Of a DNA stretch of 64,000 nt, positions 17,917-32,815 are shown one piece after another. Within the stretch, counting starts at the first letter, position 1. Every line of letters begins with the position of its first letter. The position numbers were made by a program, and so were the translations under genes. The notes under the pieces were generated by a model that saw only the letters and a list, made by a program, of their open reading frames with translations, was not told the DNA's origin and made no database searches. Location of the stretch: the NCBI RefSeq assembly GCF_000812465.1, contig NZ_JWMA01000015.1:1-64000 (forward strand), read 5' to 3'. Source of the stretch: Cupriavidus sp. IDO. Its GTDB lineage: Bacteria > Pseudomonadota > Gammaproteobacteria > Burkholderiales > Burkholderiaceae.

Positions 17917-19908
<1,992 letters not shown>

Positions 19909-20086
19909 TCCGGCGGGCCGCTCCGGCCTCATGTCACCTGCCCGGGATTGGGGGATAATGCCCGCTTCCACCGGCAGCCGGCATGGCGGCCGGTCGGTAT
20001 TCTCCGGCACTTTTGCCCCGCATCTGGCCGCTTTCTAAGCACAATTGCCGCCGCGCTGAAGCGCCGGCCGCATCCCGGAACGCACG

Positions 20087-20890
20087 ATGAAGACGAGATC
20101 CACCGGCAAACCATGGCAAAAGGCGGCTGCGGCCGTCCTGATGCTGGCCGGTCTCGCCTGTGCGCCGGCGGCTCACGCCGCGCTCTACGGCTATATCGAC
20201 GCCGACGGCGTGGCGCACTTTGCCGACCAGAAGCTGGACGAGCGCTACAAGCTGTTCATGAAGGACGGCGGCAGCCTGGACAGCGAGCGGATGCCCGGGC
20301 GGCGCGGCAGCAGCGGCACTGCGGCCGGTGCCGGCGACATCGATCTCGAACAGCACAAGCTGTACCGCTACATCGTCAATCACCCCAATATCAAGACCGT
20401 CGAGCCGATGATCCGGCAGATCGCCGGCAAGCAGGATGTCGATCCCGCGCTGGTGAAGGCGGTGATGGCGGTGGAGTCGGGCTTCAATCCCGGCGCGGTG
20501 TCGCCCAAGGGCGCCATCGGGCTGATGCAGGTGATTCCCGATACCGGCGCGCGATTCGGCGTGAGCGCCGACGCGCGGCGCACGGTCGAACAGAAGCTGG
20601 CCGACCCGCGCACCAATATCGCGACGGGCGTACGCTACCTGCGCTGGCTGATGGAGCTGTTCCCCGACAACCTCGAGCTGGTGCTGGCCGCCTACAACGC
20701 GGGCGAGGGCGCGGTGCAGCGCTACAACAACCGGATTCCGCCGTTTCCCGAGACACAGCAGTACGTGAGCACGGTCCTGCAGTTCTATCGCCTCTACAAG
20801 CCCGATGGCGTGGTGGCGATGCGGACCAGCGCGGCTGGCGGAGGACCGCGTGTGAAGATGGTGATCGGTGGTCGCCGCAACATGCCCTGA
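20087..20890 (+). CDS. Lytic transglycosylase (SLT domain), between parE and parC
   Basis: A 267-aa exported protein with a signal peptide ending near CAPAAHAA, then a short DUF4124-like region (LYGYIDADGVAHFADQK). The catalytic SLT domain at about 115-235 has the Glu in AVESGFNPGAVSPKGAIGLMQV and the motif AAYNAGEGAVQRYNNR. Such enzymes cleave peptidoglycan, forming 1,6-anhydro-muramic acid. The gene sits 178 nt after parE and 70 nt before parC on the same strand. Co-expression with topoisomerase IV would be an unusual link between wall turnover and chromosome separation, but it could be simple clustering. Confidence 0.92.
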   Translation: MKTRSTGKPWQKAAAAVLMLAGLACAPAAHAALYGYIDADGVAHFADQKLDERYKLFMKDGGSLDSERMPGRRGSSGTAAGAGDIDLEQHKLYRYIVNHPNIKTVEPMIRQIAGKQDVDPALVKAVMAVESGFNPGAVSPKGAIGLMQVIPDTGARFGVSADARRTVEQKLADPRTNIATGVRYLRWLMELFPDNLELVLAAYNAGEGAVQRYNNRIPPFPETQQYVSTVLQFYRLYKPDGVVAMRTSAAGGGPRVKMVIGGRRNMP

Positions 20891-20960
20891 AGCTTTTCCG
20901 AATATCAAGTAACCCGGCGCGCCGGCTTCTCTTCGCGGCGCGCCGTCTTCTTGCCAATCC

Positions 20961-23303
<2,343 letters not shown>

Positions 23304-23322
23304 CCTCTCGAAGCCGGCTCGG

Positions 23323-23358
23323 TTTGCTCCCTCTCCCGCTTGCGGGAGAGGGAGCAAA
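23323..23358. repeat. 36-bp palindromic intergenic repeat after parC
   Basis: TTTGCTCCCTCTCCCGC (23323-23339) is followed, after 2 nt, by its exact reverse complement (23342-23358): 17-bp arms with almost no loop. It starts 20 nt after the parC stop and has no T-run. The CTCTCCCGC/GCGGGAGAG core resembles dispersed palindromic (REP-like) repeats in beta- and gammaproteobacterial intergenic DNA. It could stabilise the 3' end of the parC transcript. Confidence 0.75.
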
Positions 23359-23450
23359 CAATTGGCAGGTGCCATGCCTGCGGTTCCCGCCGTAATGGAA
23401 AGGCGCCAGCCCAAAACAACAAAAACCAAGAAGCGCTCGCTTCATCCCGC

Positions 23451-24023
23451 ATGTCCCTCCCCCCGCTCTCCGAACTGGCGCCCCCACCCGGCCCCCGCCA
23501 GCTCTTCATCGAATTCGCCCGCATGGGCCTGTCCGGCTTCGGCGGCGTGCTGCCCTTCGTGCGGCGCGCGGTGGTCGAGCGCAACCGCTGGCTCGACGAC
23601 CGTGACTTCGTCGAATTGCTCAGCCTGGGGCAGGTGCTGCCCGGCCCCAATGTCATCAACCTGGCGCTGATGCTGGGGCTGCGCTTTGCCGGCTTTCGTG
23701 GCGCGCTGGCGGCGTTCTCGGGGCTGGTCATGGTGCCGATGGCACTGGTGCTGGGCCTGCTGCTGCTATACCAGCACTATCAGGATGTCGCGGCCGTGCA
23801 GAGCATGCTGAGGGGCATGACGGCCGTTTCCGCCGGGCTGATGCTGGCCACCGGTTTCCGGCTGGCGCGCAGCCTGTCCTTGACGGCACGCGCACTGCTG
23901 ATCGGCGGCGCGGCCTTCGTCGCGATCGGCCTGCTGCGCTGGCCGCTGGTGACGGTGATGGCAGTACTGGTGCCACTGGCGCTGGTGTGGGAATGGCTGG
24001 CGGGCCGGGGAGCGCAGGCATGA
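23451..24023 (+). CDS. Chromate transporter, N-terminal-type half (short-chain ChrA)
   Basis: A 190-aa membrane protein of the CHR family. Markers are FARMGLSGFGGVLPFVRRAVVE and LLSLGQVLPGPNVINLALMLG, i.e. the FGG and PGP motifs that define each CHR half. It has six or so helices. Short-chain CHR proteins are encoded as tandem pairs; the ATGA overlap with the next gene (24020) fits that. The pair exports chromate, or transports an unrelated anion in some members. The ATG at 23451 is preferred over frame-open codons upstream, which lie in the palindromic repeat. Confidence 0.9.
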   Translation: MSLPPLSELAPPPGPRQLFIEFARMGLSGFGGVLPFVRRAVVERNRWLDDRDFVELLSLGQVLPGPNVINLALMLGLRFAGFRGALAAFSGLVMVPMALVLGLLLLYQHYQDVAAVQSMLRGMTAVSAGLMLATGFRLARSLSLTARALLIGGAAFVAIGLLRWPLVTVMAVLVPLALVWEWLAGRGAQA

Positions 24024-24550
24024 GCACGGGGGAACTCCTCGCCAGCCTGCTGGCTCATTTCAGCGCACTGTCGCTGCTGGCCATCGGCGGCGCGAGCTCG
24101 ACGCTGCCGGACATGCATCGCTACCTGGTCGAGGCCAACGGCTGGCTGACCGATGCGCAATTCTCGGCCATGTATGCGATCTCGCAGGCTGCGCCGGGAC
24201 CCAACGTGCTGTTTGTCTCGCTGTTCGGCTGGCAGGTGGCGGGGTTTGCCGGGTCGCTGGCGGCCATGCTCGGCATGTGCGGCCCGTCCAGCCTGATCGC
24301 GCTCGGTTTTGAGTATTTCTCGGGACGCTCGCCGCACGCGAGCTGGCCCGGCCTGATCCGGCGCGGACTCGCCGCGCTGACGATCGGGCTGGTGTTTTCC
24401 TCGGGCTGGGTGCTGGCCCGCAGCGTCGATCATCACTGGTCCGCCATGGCGGTGACCGCGCTGACGGTGCTGCTGATGCTGAAGACACGGCTGCATCCGC
24501 TGGTGCTGGTGGCCTTGGGCGGCGCAGCCGGCCTGCTGGGGCTTATCTAG
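24020..24550 (+). CDS. Chromate transporter, C-terminal-type half (short-chain ChrA)
   Basis: A 176-aa membrane protein starting in the ATGA overlap with the upstream CHR half. It carries LLAIGGASSTLPDMHRYLVE and AISQAAPGPNVLFVSLFGWQVAG, the matching GG and PGP motifs of the second CHR half. Both halves are probably needed, with opposite membrane orientation. It ends 4 nt before the stop of the convergent ABC exporter gene. Confidence 0.9.
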   Translation: MSTGELLASLLAHFSALSLLAIGGASSTLPDMHRYLVEANGWLTDAQFSAMYAISQAAPGPNVLFVSLFGWQVAGFAGSLAAMLGMCGPSSLIALGFEYFSGRSPHASWPGLIRRGLAALTIGLVFSSGWVLARSVDHHWSAMAVTALTVLLMLKTRLHPLVLVALGGAAGLLGLI

Positions 24551-24554
24551 CCAT

Positions 24555-26384
24555 TCAGTCGACGCCGACGAAGCCGCCGGTCTGGTGCGCCCACAGCCGC
24601 GCATACAGCCCGCCATGCGCCAGCAATTGCGCATGGGTGCCGCTCTCCACGATGTGGCCGTTGCCCAGCACCACCAGCCGGTCCATGCGGGCAATCGTCG
24701 ACAGCCGGTGCGCGATGGCGATCACCGTCTTGCCCTGCATCAGGGTCTCCAGGCTTTCCTGGATGGCCGCTTCCACTTCGGAGTCCAGCGCGGAGGTCGC
24801 TTCGTCCAGGATCAGGATCGGCGCGTTCTTGAGCAGCACGCGCGCGATGGCGATGCGCTGGCGCTGGCCGCCTGACAGCTTCACGCCGCGCTCGCCGACC
24901 TGCGCGTCCAGCCCGGTGTTGCCATGGGCATCGATCAGGTGCGGCGTGAACTCGTCGGCGCGCGCGCGGTGCAGGGCTTCGGCCAGTTCGGCCTCGGTGC
25001 TGGCGGGCTTGCCGTAGCGCAGGTTATCGCGGATCGAGCGGTGCAGCAGCGAGGTGTCCTGCGTCACCATGCCGATCTGGGCGCGCAGGCTTTCCTGCGT
25101 GACGCCGGCGATATCCTGGCCGTCGATCTGGATGCGGCCGCGTTCGACGTCGTAGAGGCGCAGCAGCAGGTTGACCAGCGTCGACTTGCCCGCGCCCGAG
25201 GGACCGACCAGCCCGATCTTCTCGCCCGGCTGCACGGTCAGCTCCACGCCTTCGATAACGCCGGAGCCCTTGCCGTAGTGGAAGCCCACCTGCTCGAAGC
25301 GGACCTCGCCATGCGTGACGCGCAACGGTTTCGCATCAGCGCGGTCGGTCACCACGCGCGGCACAGCAATCGTCTTCATGCCGTCCTGCACCTGCCCGAC
25401 GTTTTCGAAGATGCCGTTGACCACCCACATGATCCAGCCCGACATATTGTTGATGCGGATCACCAGCCCGGTGGTGAGCGCAATCGCGCCGGTGGTGACG
25501 TGCCCCTCGCTCCACAGCCACAGGGCCAGCCCCGTGGTGCCGGCAATCAGCGCGCCGTTCATGGCGGTGATGGTGATGTCCATGCCGCTGATCATGCGTC
25601 CGGCCAGCCGCGACTTCTCGGTCTGCTCGGCCATGGCGTCGCGCGCGTAGTCTTCCTCGTGCCGGGTGTGGGCGAACAGCTTGAGCGTGGTGATATTGGT
25701 GTAGCCGTCGACGATGCGCCCCATCAGCCGGGAACGCGATTCCGTGGCCACCACCGAGCGTTGCTTCACGCGGGGCACGAAGTGGAGCAGGGCGGCCACG
25801 TAGCAGGCGATCCATAGCAGCAGCGGGATCATCAGCCGCCAGTCGGCCTGCGCGAACAGCACCAGCGAGCTGATCGCGTAGATCACCACGTGCCAGATTG
25901 CATCCACGGCCTGCACGGCGGAATCGCGCAGCGAGAAGCCGGTCTGCATGATGCGCTGCGCGATGCGCCCGGCAAAGTCATTCTGGAAGAACGGCAGGCT
26001 CTGCTTGAGCACGTAGCGGTGGTTCTGCCAGCGGATCAGGTTGGCCAGGCCGGGGTTGATGACCTGGTGCACCAGCACATCGTGCAAGCCGAAGAAGATC
26101 GGGCGAAGCAGCAGCGCCACCACGGCCATCCACAGCAGCTCGTTGCGATGCCGGCTGAAGAACTTCGCGCCCGGCGTGGTCTGTGCCATGTCGACCAGCC
26201 GGCCGAGGAAGCTGAACAGCGCCACCTCGATCAGCGCGCCAACCAGGCCCACCAGCAAGAGCAGGGCGAACACGCCCCAGACTTCGCGCAGGTACCACGC
26301 GTAGAAGCGCCAGACCTGGCCGGGCGGCTCGTGGTCGGGCATGCCCCGGAAGGGGTCGATCAGTCTTTCCAGGCGACGCAACAT
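24555..26384 (-). CDS. ABC exporter, fused membrane and ATPase domains (MsbA/multidrug type)
   Basis: A 609-aa half-transporter expected to dimerise. Six transmembrane helices occupy about residues 30-330, with the nucleotide-binding domain after 350: GPSGAGKSTLVNLLLRLYD, QDTSLLHRSIRDNLRYG, LSGGQRQRIAIARVLL, ILILDEATSALD and IAIAHRLSTIA. No peptidase or other extra domain. AGGA lies about 8 nt before the ATG at 26384. The substrate is unknown; the class covers lipids, drugs and peptides. Confidence 0.9.
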   Translation of the reverse strand: MLRRLERLIDPFRGMPDHEPPGQVWRFYAWYLREVWGVFALLLLVGLVGALIEVALFSFLGRLVDMAQTTPGAKFFSRHRNELLWMAVVALLLRPIFFGLHDVLVHQVINPGLANLIRWQNHRYVLKQSLPFFQNDFAGRIAQRIMQTGFSLRDSAVQAVDAIWHVVIYAISSLVLFAQADWRLMIPLLLWIACYVAALLHFVPRVKQRSVVATESRSRLMGRIVDGYTNITTLKLFAHTRHEEDYARDAMAEQTEKSRLAGRMISGMDITITAMNGALIAGTTGLALWLWSEGHVTTGAIALTTGLVIRINNMSGWIMWVVNGIFENVGQVQDGMKTIAVPRVVTDRADAKPLRVTHGEVRFEQVGFHYGKGSGVIEGVELTVQPGEKIGLVGPSGAGKSTLVNLLLRLYDVERGRIQIDGQDIAGVTQESLRAQIGMVTQDTSLLHRSIRDNLRYGKPASTEAELAEALHRARADEFTPHLIDAHGNTGLDAQVGERGVKLSGGQRQRIAIARVLLKNAPILILDEATSALDSEVEAAIQESLETLMQGKTVIAIAHRLSTIARMDRLVVLGNGHIVESGTHAQLLAHGGLYARLWAHQTGGFVGVD

Positions 26385-26682
26385 GGCGGATTCCTGTTGT
26401 GCCCGGCGTGTTCTGGCTTCCTTGTGGGAACCGGAACGCGCGTGCGGCGGATCAGACGCACCATGATACGCGCCCTGCGCAAGCAAACGGCCCCGCCGGC
26501 GGCCACTACCGTTTGCCGTCTTGCTACCCGCCGCCGGAGCTGGAACCCCCTGTCCTACATAACCGGACCTCATAAGCCTTATGAGGAAACGGTCTGCGTC
26601 CGCCCGAGATTTGTCGTGGATCTTGCCTATGCTCAAGTTCGCTCACCGGGGGTAAGAAGCAACAACAAGCAGGAGGTGCAGC

Positions 26683-27186
26683 ATGTTCAAGCCAATGGAG
26701 CTGCTCATGGCGATTGGCGCCACCCTCGGTGCCGGCGCGGCCTTCGGAGGAAACGATGATGTCTCCTCGTCGATAGCCGCGTACTACACCCTCGTCTACG
26801 CCGTGAGCGTTGGCCAGGCCGACGCGGCGATCGCGCAATTCACTGATGACGCCGTCGTAGTGTCCGGTACGAAGTGCACTTTCGACATACCCTGCGTCGG
26901 CAAGGCGGCGATCAAGGAGCGGTATGTCGATGATCTGATCGCTCGCAAGGTCAATGCTCCGATGTCGGATCAACGTTTCGATGGCAAACACCTGACGACA
27001 CAGGGCGAGATCACGCACGCGATGTCTTGTGGCAGGGGGCTCGCGCGCATGGTGGGTGGGCACGTGTTCGAGTTCAGCGGCGGCCGCATTGTCTCGTTGT
27101 CTTACCGGTACGATGAGTCGGACGCCCAAACCGCACGACTCGTAGCATGCAAGGCTGGTGGCGGACGCCGCGCGTCGCTACCCTGA
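26683..27186 (+). CDS. SnoaL/NTF2-like exported protein
   Basis: A 167-aa protein behind AGGAGG eight nt before the ATG. The hydrophobic N-terminus (MELLMAIGATLGAGAAFGG) looks like a weak signal peptide. The remainder fits the cone-shaped NTF2/SnoaL fold: IAAYYTLVYAVSVGQADAAIAQFTDDAVV and RMVGGHVFEFSGGRIVSLSYRYDE. Such proteins bind or isomerise small molecules. No partner gene is adjacent; function unknown. Confidence 0.65.
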   Translation: MFKPMELLMAIGATLGAGAAFGGNDDVSSSIAAYYTLVYAVSVGQADAAIAQFTDDAVVVSGTKCTFDIPCVGKAAIKERYVDDLIARKVNAPMSDQRFDGKHLTTQGEITHAMSCGRGLARMVGGHVFEFSGGRIVSLSYRYDESDAQTARLVACKAGGGRRASLP

Positions 27187-27250
27187 CGGCGCTGCTCACC
27201 GGCCGCAGGCGGAATCCTGTGGCTGGCCAGAGGAAGAGATCCTGGCCACG

Positions 27251-27285
27251 AAAAAATGCCCCTCAACCGCTTGTTGAGGGGCATT
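27251..27285 (-). terminator. Intrinsic terminator downstream of the lactate permease gene
   Basis: On the minus strand, AATGCCCCTCAAC and GTTGAGGGGCATT form a 13-bp stem around a 5-nt loop, followed by a run of T. It lies about 90 nt past the permease stop. Confidence 0.9.
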
Positions 27286-27371
27286 CTGCAATCGTCGCTC
27301 AACACTAAGCCACCGCCCTTGGCCGGCTGCGGCGCTTTGGCTGTAGCCGCAGTGCGGCCGTCGCGGCAGGG

Positions 27372-29048
<1,677 letters not shown>

Positions 29049-29420
29049 GATTGAATCCTCCTCAGGTTGGCTCCGGCAACCCGGGCATTCTGCGTACCCT
29101 GGACGGCCGTCATGCGATCCGCGCCGCTTGTGCCTTAAGCCGCACGCGCGCGCGAAAACAAGGATTGTAAGGATGGGTTCTCGCCGCGCCGCCTTAAATC
29201 CGGTCATCGGACCCATGAGCCGGATTCAGGGAACAGGGTTTGCCCGTGGGCAGGCTGGCGCACGTCCTGCCCGGAGCGTACTCTAAACGGCGCCTCTTTT
29301 AAATGTATGCCAGCCAATCGGCATTTCGCGTTGCCGTCTGCACCGGCTGGCAGAATGAGGGGCACTGCGTTGTCATCCTGCGCGACCCCCATCACCTACC
29401 CCGACCATCGGAGCATTCCC
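29049..29420. other. Divergent intergenic region between lldP and a LysE-family gene
   Basis: A 372-nt gap that must carry both promoters. I see no clear lactate-regulator operator, no intrinsic terminator and no small ORF with a ribosome site. Confidence 0.5.
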
Positions 29421-30077
29421 ATGCCTGAGATCCTTCCTGCCTGGCCCTTGCTGGCCGCCTTCATGCTGGCCAGTGTGGCGCTCGCGGTTACCCCCGGACC
29501 TGCGGTGGTCTATATCGTCACGCGTACGCTGGCGCAGGGCAGGCGCGCCGGGCTCGCCTCGGTCGGAGCGGTGGCGCTGGGCAACCTGGGCAATGCGATC
29601 GGTGCATCGCTGGGCCTGGCGGTGCTGTTTTCGGTGTCGGCGCTGGCGTTCACGGTGGTCAAGTACGCCGGGGCGGTCTACCTGATCTGGCTGGGGCTGC
29701 GCACGCTGCGGGCCAAACCTGCGGTGGCCGAAAACGGCGAGCCCGTCGCGCCGCCGGCGCGCAGCCTGCGCCAGGTGATGTGCGACGGCTTCGTGGTGGC
29801 GCTGCTCAATCCCAAGACCGCGATTTTCTTCGCGGCCTTCCTGCCGCAGTTCATGAGCCCGGGCGGATCGGCACTGGTGCAGAGCCTGGCGCTGGGCGCG
29901 GCCTTCGTGCTGATCGCTGCTACCACTGATGTCTGCTACGTGACGGCCGCCGCCGCGGTGATGCCAAGGCTGCGGCGCGCCGGGCGCGCACGGGCGATGG
30001 GCCGCTACCTGACGGCGGTGGCCTTCATCGGGTTAGGTGTGTTTACTGCGACGTCGGGTTCCCGCGCCGCCAAGTAG
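29421..30077 (+). CDS. LysE/RhtB-family amino-acid exporter
   Basis: A 218-aa inner-membrane protein with six helices. It has the family signature TPGPAVVYIVTRTLAQGRRAGL near the N-terminus and VALLNPKTAIFFAAFLPQF in the middle. Members export amino acids such as homoserine, threonine or leucine. The ATG at 29421 directly precedes helix 1. A second member of the family is encoded at 33837-34475 on the other strand. It converges on the GST gene, 12 nt apart. Confidence 0.88.
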   Translation: MPEILPAWPLLAAFMLASVALAVTPGPAVVYIVTRTLAQGRRAGLASVGAVALGNLGNAIGASLGLAVLFSVSALAFTVVKYAGAVYLIWLGLRTLRAKPAVAENGEPVAPPARSLRQVMCDGFVVALLNPKTAIFFAAFLPQFMSPGGSALVQSLALGAAFVLIAATTDVCYVTAAAAVMPRLRRAGRARAMGRYLTAVAFIGLGVFTATSGSRAAK

Positions 30078-30089
30078 GAAGTCAGCGCT

Positions 30090-30737
30090 TCAGCGTAGCG
30101 GCAGTTCGAGAATGCCGGTAGCGGCGGGGCGGGCGCGCATGGCTGCGAGCCAGCGTTCCAGCTCGGGACGCGGCTCGTGCTTTACCTTGGGCATCCCCAT
30201 CCAGCGATGCGCGGCGCAGGCCAGCGAGATGTCGGCCATGCTGAAGCGGTCGCCGCCGATGAACTCGCGGCCGGCCAGTGCCTTGTCGAGCATGGCCGCC
30301 AGCGGCTCGGTGCGCGCGCACGAAGCCGCGATGGCGGCGTCGTCGCGCTGCGCCGCCGGCACGCGCACCAGGTTCAGGAACGCGGTGACCATGGCCGGGC
30401 TGAACGAGGTGGTCTGCCAGTCCATCCAGCGGTCGGCCGAGGCGCGGGTTTTCACATCCTCCGGCCACAGCGTGCCTTCGCCATAGCGCGCGCACAGGTA
30501 GCGCACGATGGCGTTGGATTCCCACAGCACGAAGGGCTCGCCGCCCACGTCGGTGCCGCGGAAATCCTCGATCACCGGGATCTGGCGATTGGGGTTGAGC
30601 CGGACATAGGCCTCGGTATCGAGATCGCCCTGGCTCACGCCGATGTCGATCCGTTCATGGTCCAGGTGCAGCTCGCGCGCGCACCAGACCACCTTCTGCA
30701 CATTGATCGATGACAGCCGACCCCAGATACGCAGCAT
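30090..30737 (-). CDS. Glutathione S-transferase family protein
   Basis: A 215-aa cytosolic GST. The N-terminal thioredoxin-like domain has SSINVQKVVWCARELHLDHE and the cis-Pro and glutathione-contact segment NPNRQIPVIED, followed by WESNAIVRYLCARYG. The C-terminal helical domain contains FIGGDRFSMADISLACAAHRW. Last gene of the putative eight-gene operon 35904-30090, 27 nt after the aminotransferase gene. Substrate unknown. Confidence 0.9.
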   Translation of the reverse strand: MLRIWGRLSSINVQKVVWCARELHLDHERIDIGVSQGDLDTEAYVRLNPNRQIPVIEDFRGTDVGGEPFVLWESNAIVRYLCARYGEGTLWPEDVKTRASADRWMDWQTTSFSPAMVTAFLNLVRVPAAQRDDAAIAASCARTEPLAAMLDKALAGREFIGGDRFSMADISLACAAHRWMGMPKVKHEPRPELERWLAAMRARPAATGILELPLR

Positions 30738-30764
30738 GACGATTCTCCGGTTCCGTCCCCTGCC

Positions 30765-31955
30765 TCAGGCCGCCGCGCGCGCGTGCGCGGCCGCCGATGC
30801 GATCGCCTCGCGGAACAGCTCACCCAGGATCGCCACGCCCTGTTCGATGCGCTCCGGCGGCACCGTGACGAAGGCCAGGCGCAGCGTGTTGCGCTGCGGG
30901 TTGCCGGCGTAGAACGGCGCGCCCGGCACGTAGGCCACGTTGCGCTTCACCGCTTCTTCCAGGATCGCCATGCTGTCCAGGCCCTGCGGCAGCTCCATCC
31001 AGATGAACATGCCGCCTTCGGGCTGGTTCCAGGTCACGCCTGCCGGCATATGGCGCTTGAGCGCGTCCAGCATGACGTTGCACTGCTTGCTGTAGAGCGC
31101 GCGGATGGTTGGGATGTGCGTGTCCAGCAGGCCGTCGCGCACGGTCTCGTAGGCCAGGCGCTGGGTGAAGCTGGGCGTGTGCAGGTCCGACGCCTGCTTG
31201 GCCTGGCACAGCTTGAAGTGCAGCTCGGGCGGGGCGATCACATAGCCCAGGCGCAGGCCCGGTGCCAGGATCTTGGAGAACGAGCCCATGTAGATCACGC
31301 CGTCCGGGTTCATCGACAGCAGGCTCGGCAGCTGGTCGCCGGTGTAGCTCAGTTCGCCGTAGGGGTCGTCTTCGATCAGCAGCACGCCCAGTTCCTTCGC
31401 GCGGGCCACCAGAGCCTGGCGGCGCTCAAGCGGCAGGCGGCGGCCGGTCGGGTTCTGGAAGTTGGGCAGGGCGTACAGGAAGCGCGCGCCGGCGGTCAGT
31501 TCGGCGGTCAGCGCTTCGGGCACCAGGCCCTTTTCATCGGTGGGCACCGAGGTGAATTCGGGTTCGAACAGCGAGAAGGCCTGCAGCGCGCCCAGGTAGC
31601 TCGGGGTTTCGACCAGCACCTTGCTGCCCGGATCGATCAGCACCTTGGCGATCAGGTCCAGCGCCTGCTGCGAGCCGGTGGTGATCAGCACGCGCTCGAC
31701 GCCCACCTTGTGGCGCTTTGCCACGAATTCGCGCAGCGGCAGGAAGCCCTCGGTCGCGGCGTATTGCAGCGCCGCCTGCGGGTTATCGGCGAATACACGG
31801 GCCGCCGCCGCTTCCATGGCCGCTACCGGGAACGAAGCCGGCGAGGGCAGGCCGCCGGCGAACGAAATGACTTCCGGACGCTCGGTGACCTTCAGGATTT
31901 CGCGGATGGCCGAGCTGGTCAGTTGCTGCGCCCGGCGGGAGATGGCCCATTTCAT
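30765..31955 (-). CDS. PLP-dependent aminotransferase (class I/II, LysN/2-aminoadipate-like)
   Basis: A 396-aa fold-type I enzyme. Conserved elements: ISFAGGLPSPASFP, TTGSQQALDLIAKVL, FQNPTGRRLPLERRQ, EDDPYGELSY and the PLP-binding Lys in YMGSFSKILAPGLRLGY. It resembles aminotransferases acting on aromatic, branched or 2-aminoadipate substrates, and the C-terminal domain of MocR regulators. Next to RidA, which removes reactive enamine/imine products, this points to amino-acid breakdown. Exact substrate not determinable. Confidence 0.88.
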   Translation of the reverse strand: MKWAISRRAQQLTSSAIREILKVTERPEVISFAGGLPSPASFPVAAMEAAAARVFADNPQAALQYAATEGFLPLREFVAKRHKVGVERVLITTGSQQALDLIAKVLIDPGSKVLVETPSYLGALQAFSLFEPEFTSVPTDEKGLVPEALTAELTAGARFLYALPNFQNPTGRRLPLERRQALVARAKELGVLLIEDDPYGELSYTGDQLPSLLSMNPDGVIYMGSFSKILAPGLRLGYVIAPPELHFKLCQAKQASDLHTPSFTQRLAYETVRDGLLDTHIPTIRALYSKQCNVMLDALKRHMPAGVTWNQPEGGMFIWMELPQGLDSMAILEEAVKRNVAYVPGAPFYAGNPQRNTLRLAFVTVPPERIEQGVAILGELFREAIASAAAHARAAA

Positions 31956-32003
31956 GATGTTTCTCTTTTGGTCTGGGGGATGAATCGGATTACGGTGGTC
32001 GAC

Positions 32004-32333
32004 TCAGTCAACGATAAATAGTCTCGCACCCGTCGGCGAGAAAGAGCGGTGCGCTTCCGCATGGTCGGCAACCTGGTAACTGGTGCCTGCCCGGAGCACG
32101 AACTGCCGGCCGTCTTCCAGCTCGGTATGCAATTCGCCGTCCAGCACGAACAGGATATGCCCTTTGCTGCACCAGTGGTCGGCCAGGTAGCCGGCCGAAT
32201 ACTCGACCATGCGCACCCGGATATCGCCGAACTGGCGGGTGCGCCAGAGCGCCTCGCCCCGTTCGCCGGGGTGGCGAGTGGGTTCGATGGCGGACCAGTC
32301 GGTGGTGCCGAAGGGCAGGTTGTCGATGCGCAT
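32004..32333 (-). CDS. DHCW-motif cupin-fold protein
   Basis: A 109-aa single-domain cupin. It carries the defining YLADHWCSKGHILFVLDGELHTE region (Asp-His-Trp-Cys here, close to the DHCW naming motif) and the second cupin motif YQVADHAEAHRS. Small cupins often bind a metal ion; catalytic role unknown. Sits 15 nt after RidA and 48 nt before the aminotransferase gene in the putative operon. Confidence 0.85.
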   Translation of the reverse strand: MRIDNLPFGTTDWSAIEPTRHPGERGEALWRTRQFGDIRVRMVEYSAGYLADHWCSKGHILFVLDGELHTELEDGRQFVLRAGTSYQVADHAEAHRSFSPTGARLFIVD

Positions 32334-32348
32334 CAGCTGCTGTCTGGC

Positions 32349-32804
32349 TTACTTCACTTCCACGATCATTTCGATCTCGACACAGGCACCCATCGGGACC
32401 TGGGCCACGCCGAACGCGCTGCGGGCGTGCCTGCCCTTGTCGCCGAACACTTCGACCAGGAATTCCGACGCGCCGTTGGTGACCAGGTGCTGCTCGGTGA
32501 ATTCCGGCGTGGAATTGACCAGGCTCATCACCTTGACGATGCGGGTGACGCGGTTCAGGTCGCCGACATGTCCGTGCAGCGTGGCCAGCAGGTCGACGGC
32601 AATGGCGCGCGCGGCGGCCTTGCCGGTCTCGGTGTCGATGTCCTTGCCCAGCTTGCCGGCCCAGACCTTGCCGTCCTTGCGGGCGATATGGCCGGAAAGG
32701 AATACGGTGTTGCCGGTCTGCGCGGCCATGACGTAGGCGGCGGCAGGCGCGTTGGCGGCGGGCAGTTCCACGCCGAGGCGTGCGAGGGTGTCATAGACGG
32801 ACAT
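32349..32804 (-). CDS. RidA/YjgF-family enamine/imine deaminase
   Basis: A 151-aa protein of the RidA superfamily. Markers are TVFLSGHIARKDGKVWAGKLG, INRV-like DLNRVTRIVKVMSLVNSTPEF and RSAFGVAQVPMGACVEIEMI. It is slightly longer than classical RidA (about 128 aa) and belongs to the branch with an extended N-terminus. RidA hydrolyses 2-aminoacrylate-type enamines made by PLP enzymes; one such enzyme is encoded two genes downstream. The canonical Arg105 equivalent is replaced in many paralogs; here Gly-Ala-Cys precedes the last strand, so activity may differ. Confidence 0.88.
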   Translation of the reverse strand: MSVYDTLARLGVELPAANAPAAAYVMAAQTGNTVFLSGHIARKDGKVWAGKLGKDIDTETGKAAARAIAVDLLATLHGHVGDLNRVTRIVKVMSLVNSTPEFTEQHLVTNGASEFLVEVFGDKGRHARSAFGVAQVPMGACVEIEMIVEVK

Positions 32805-32815
32805 GTGAGCTCCTG

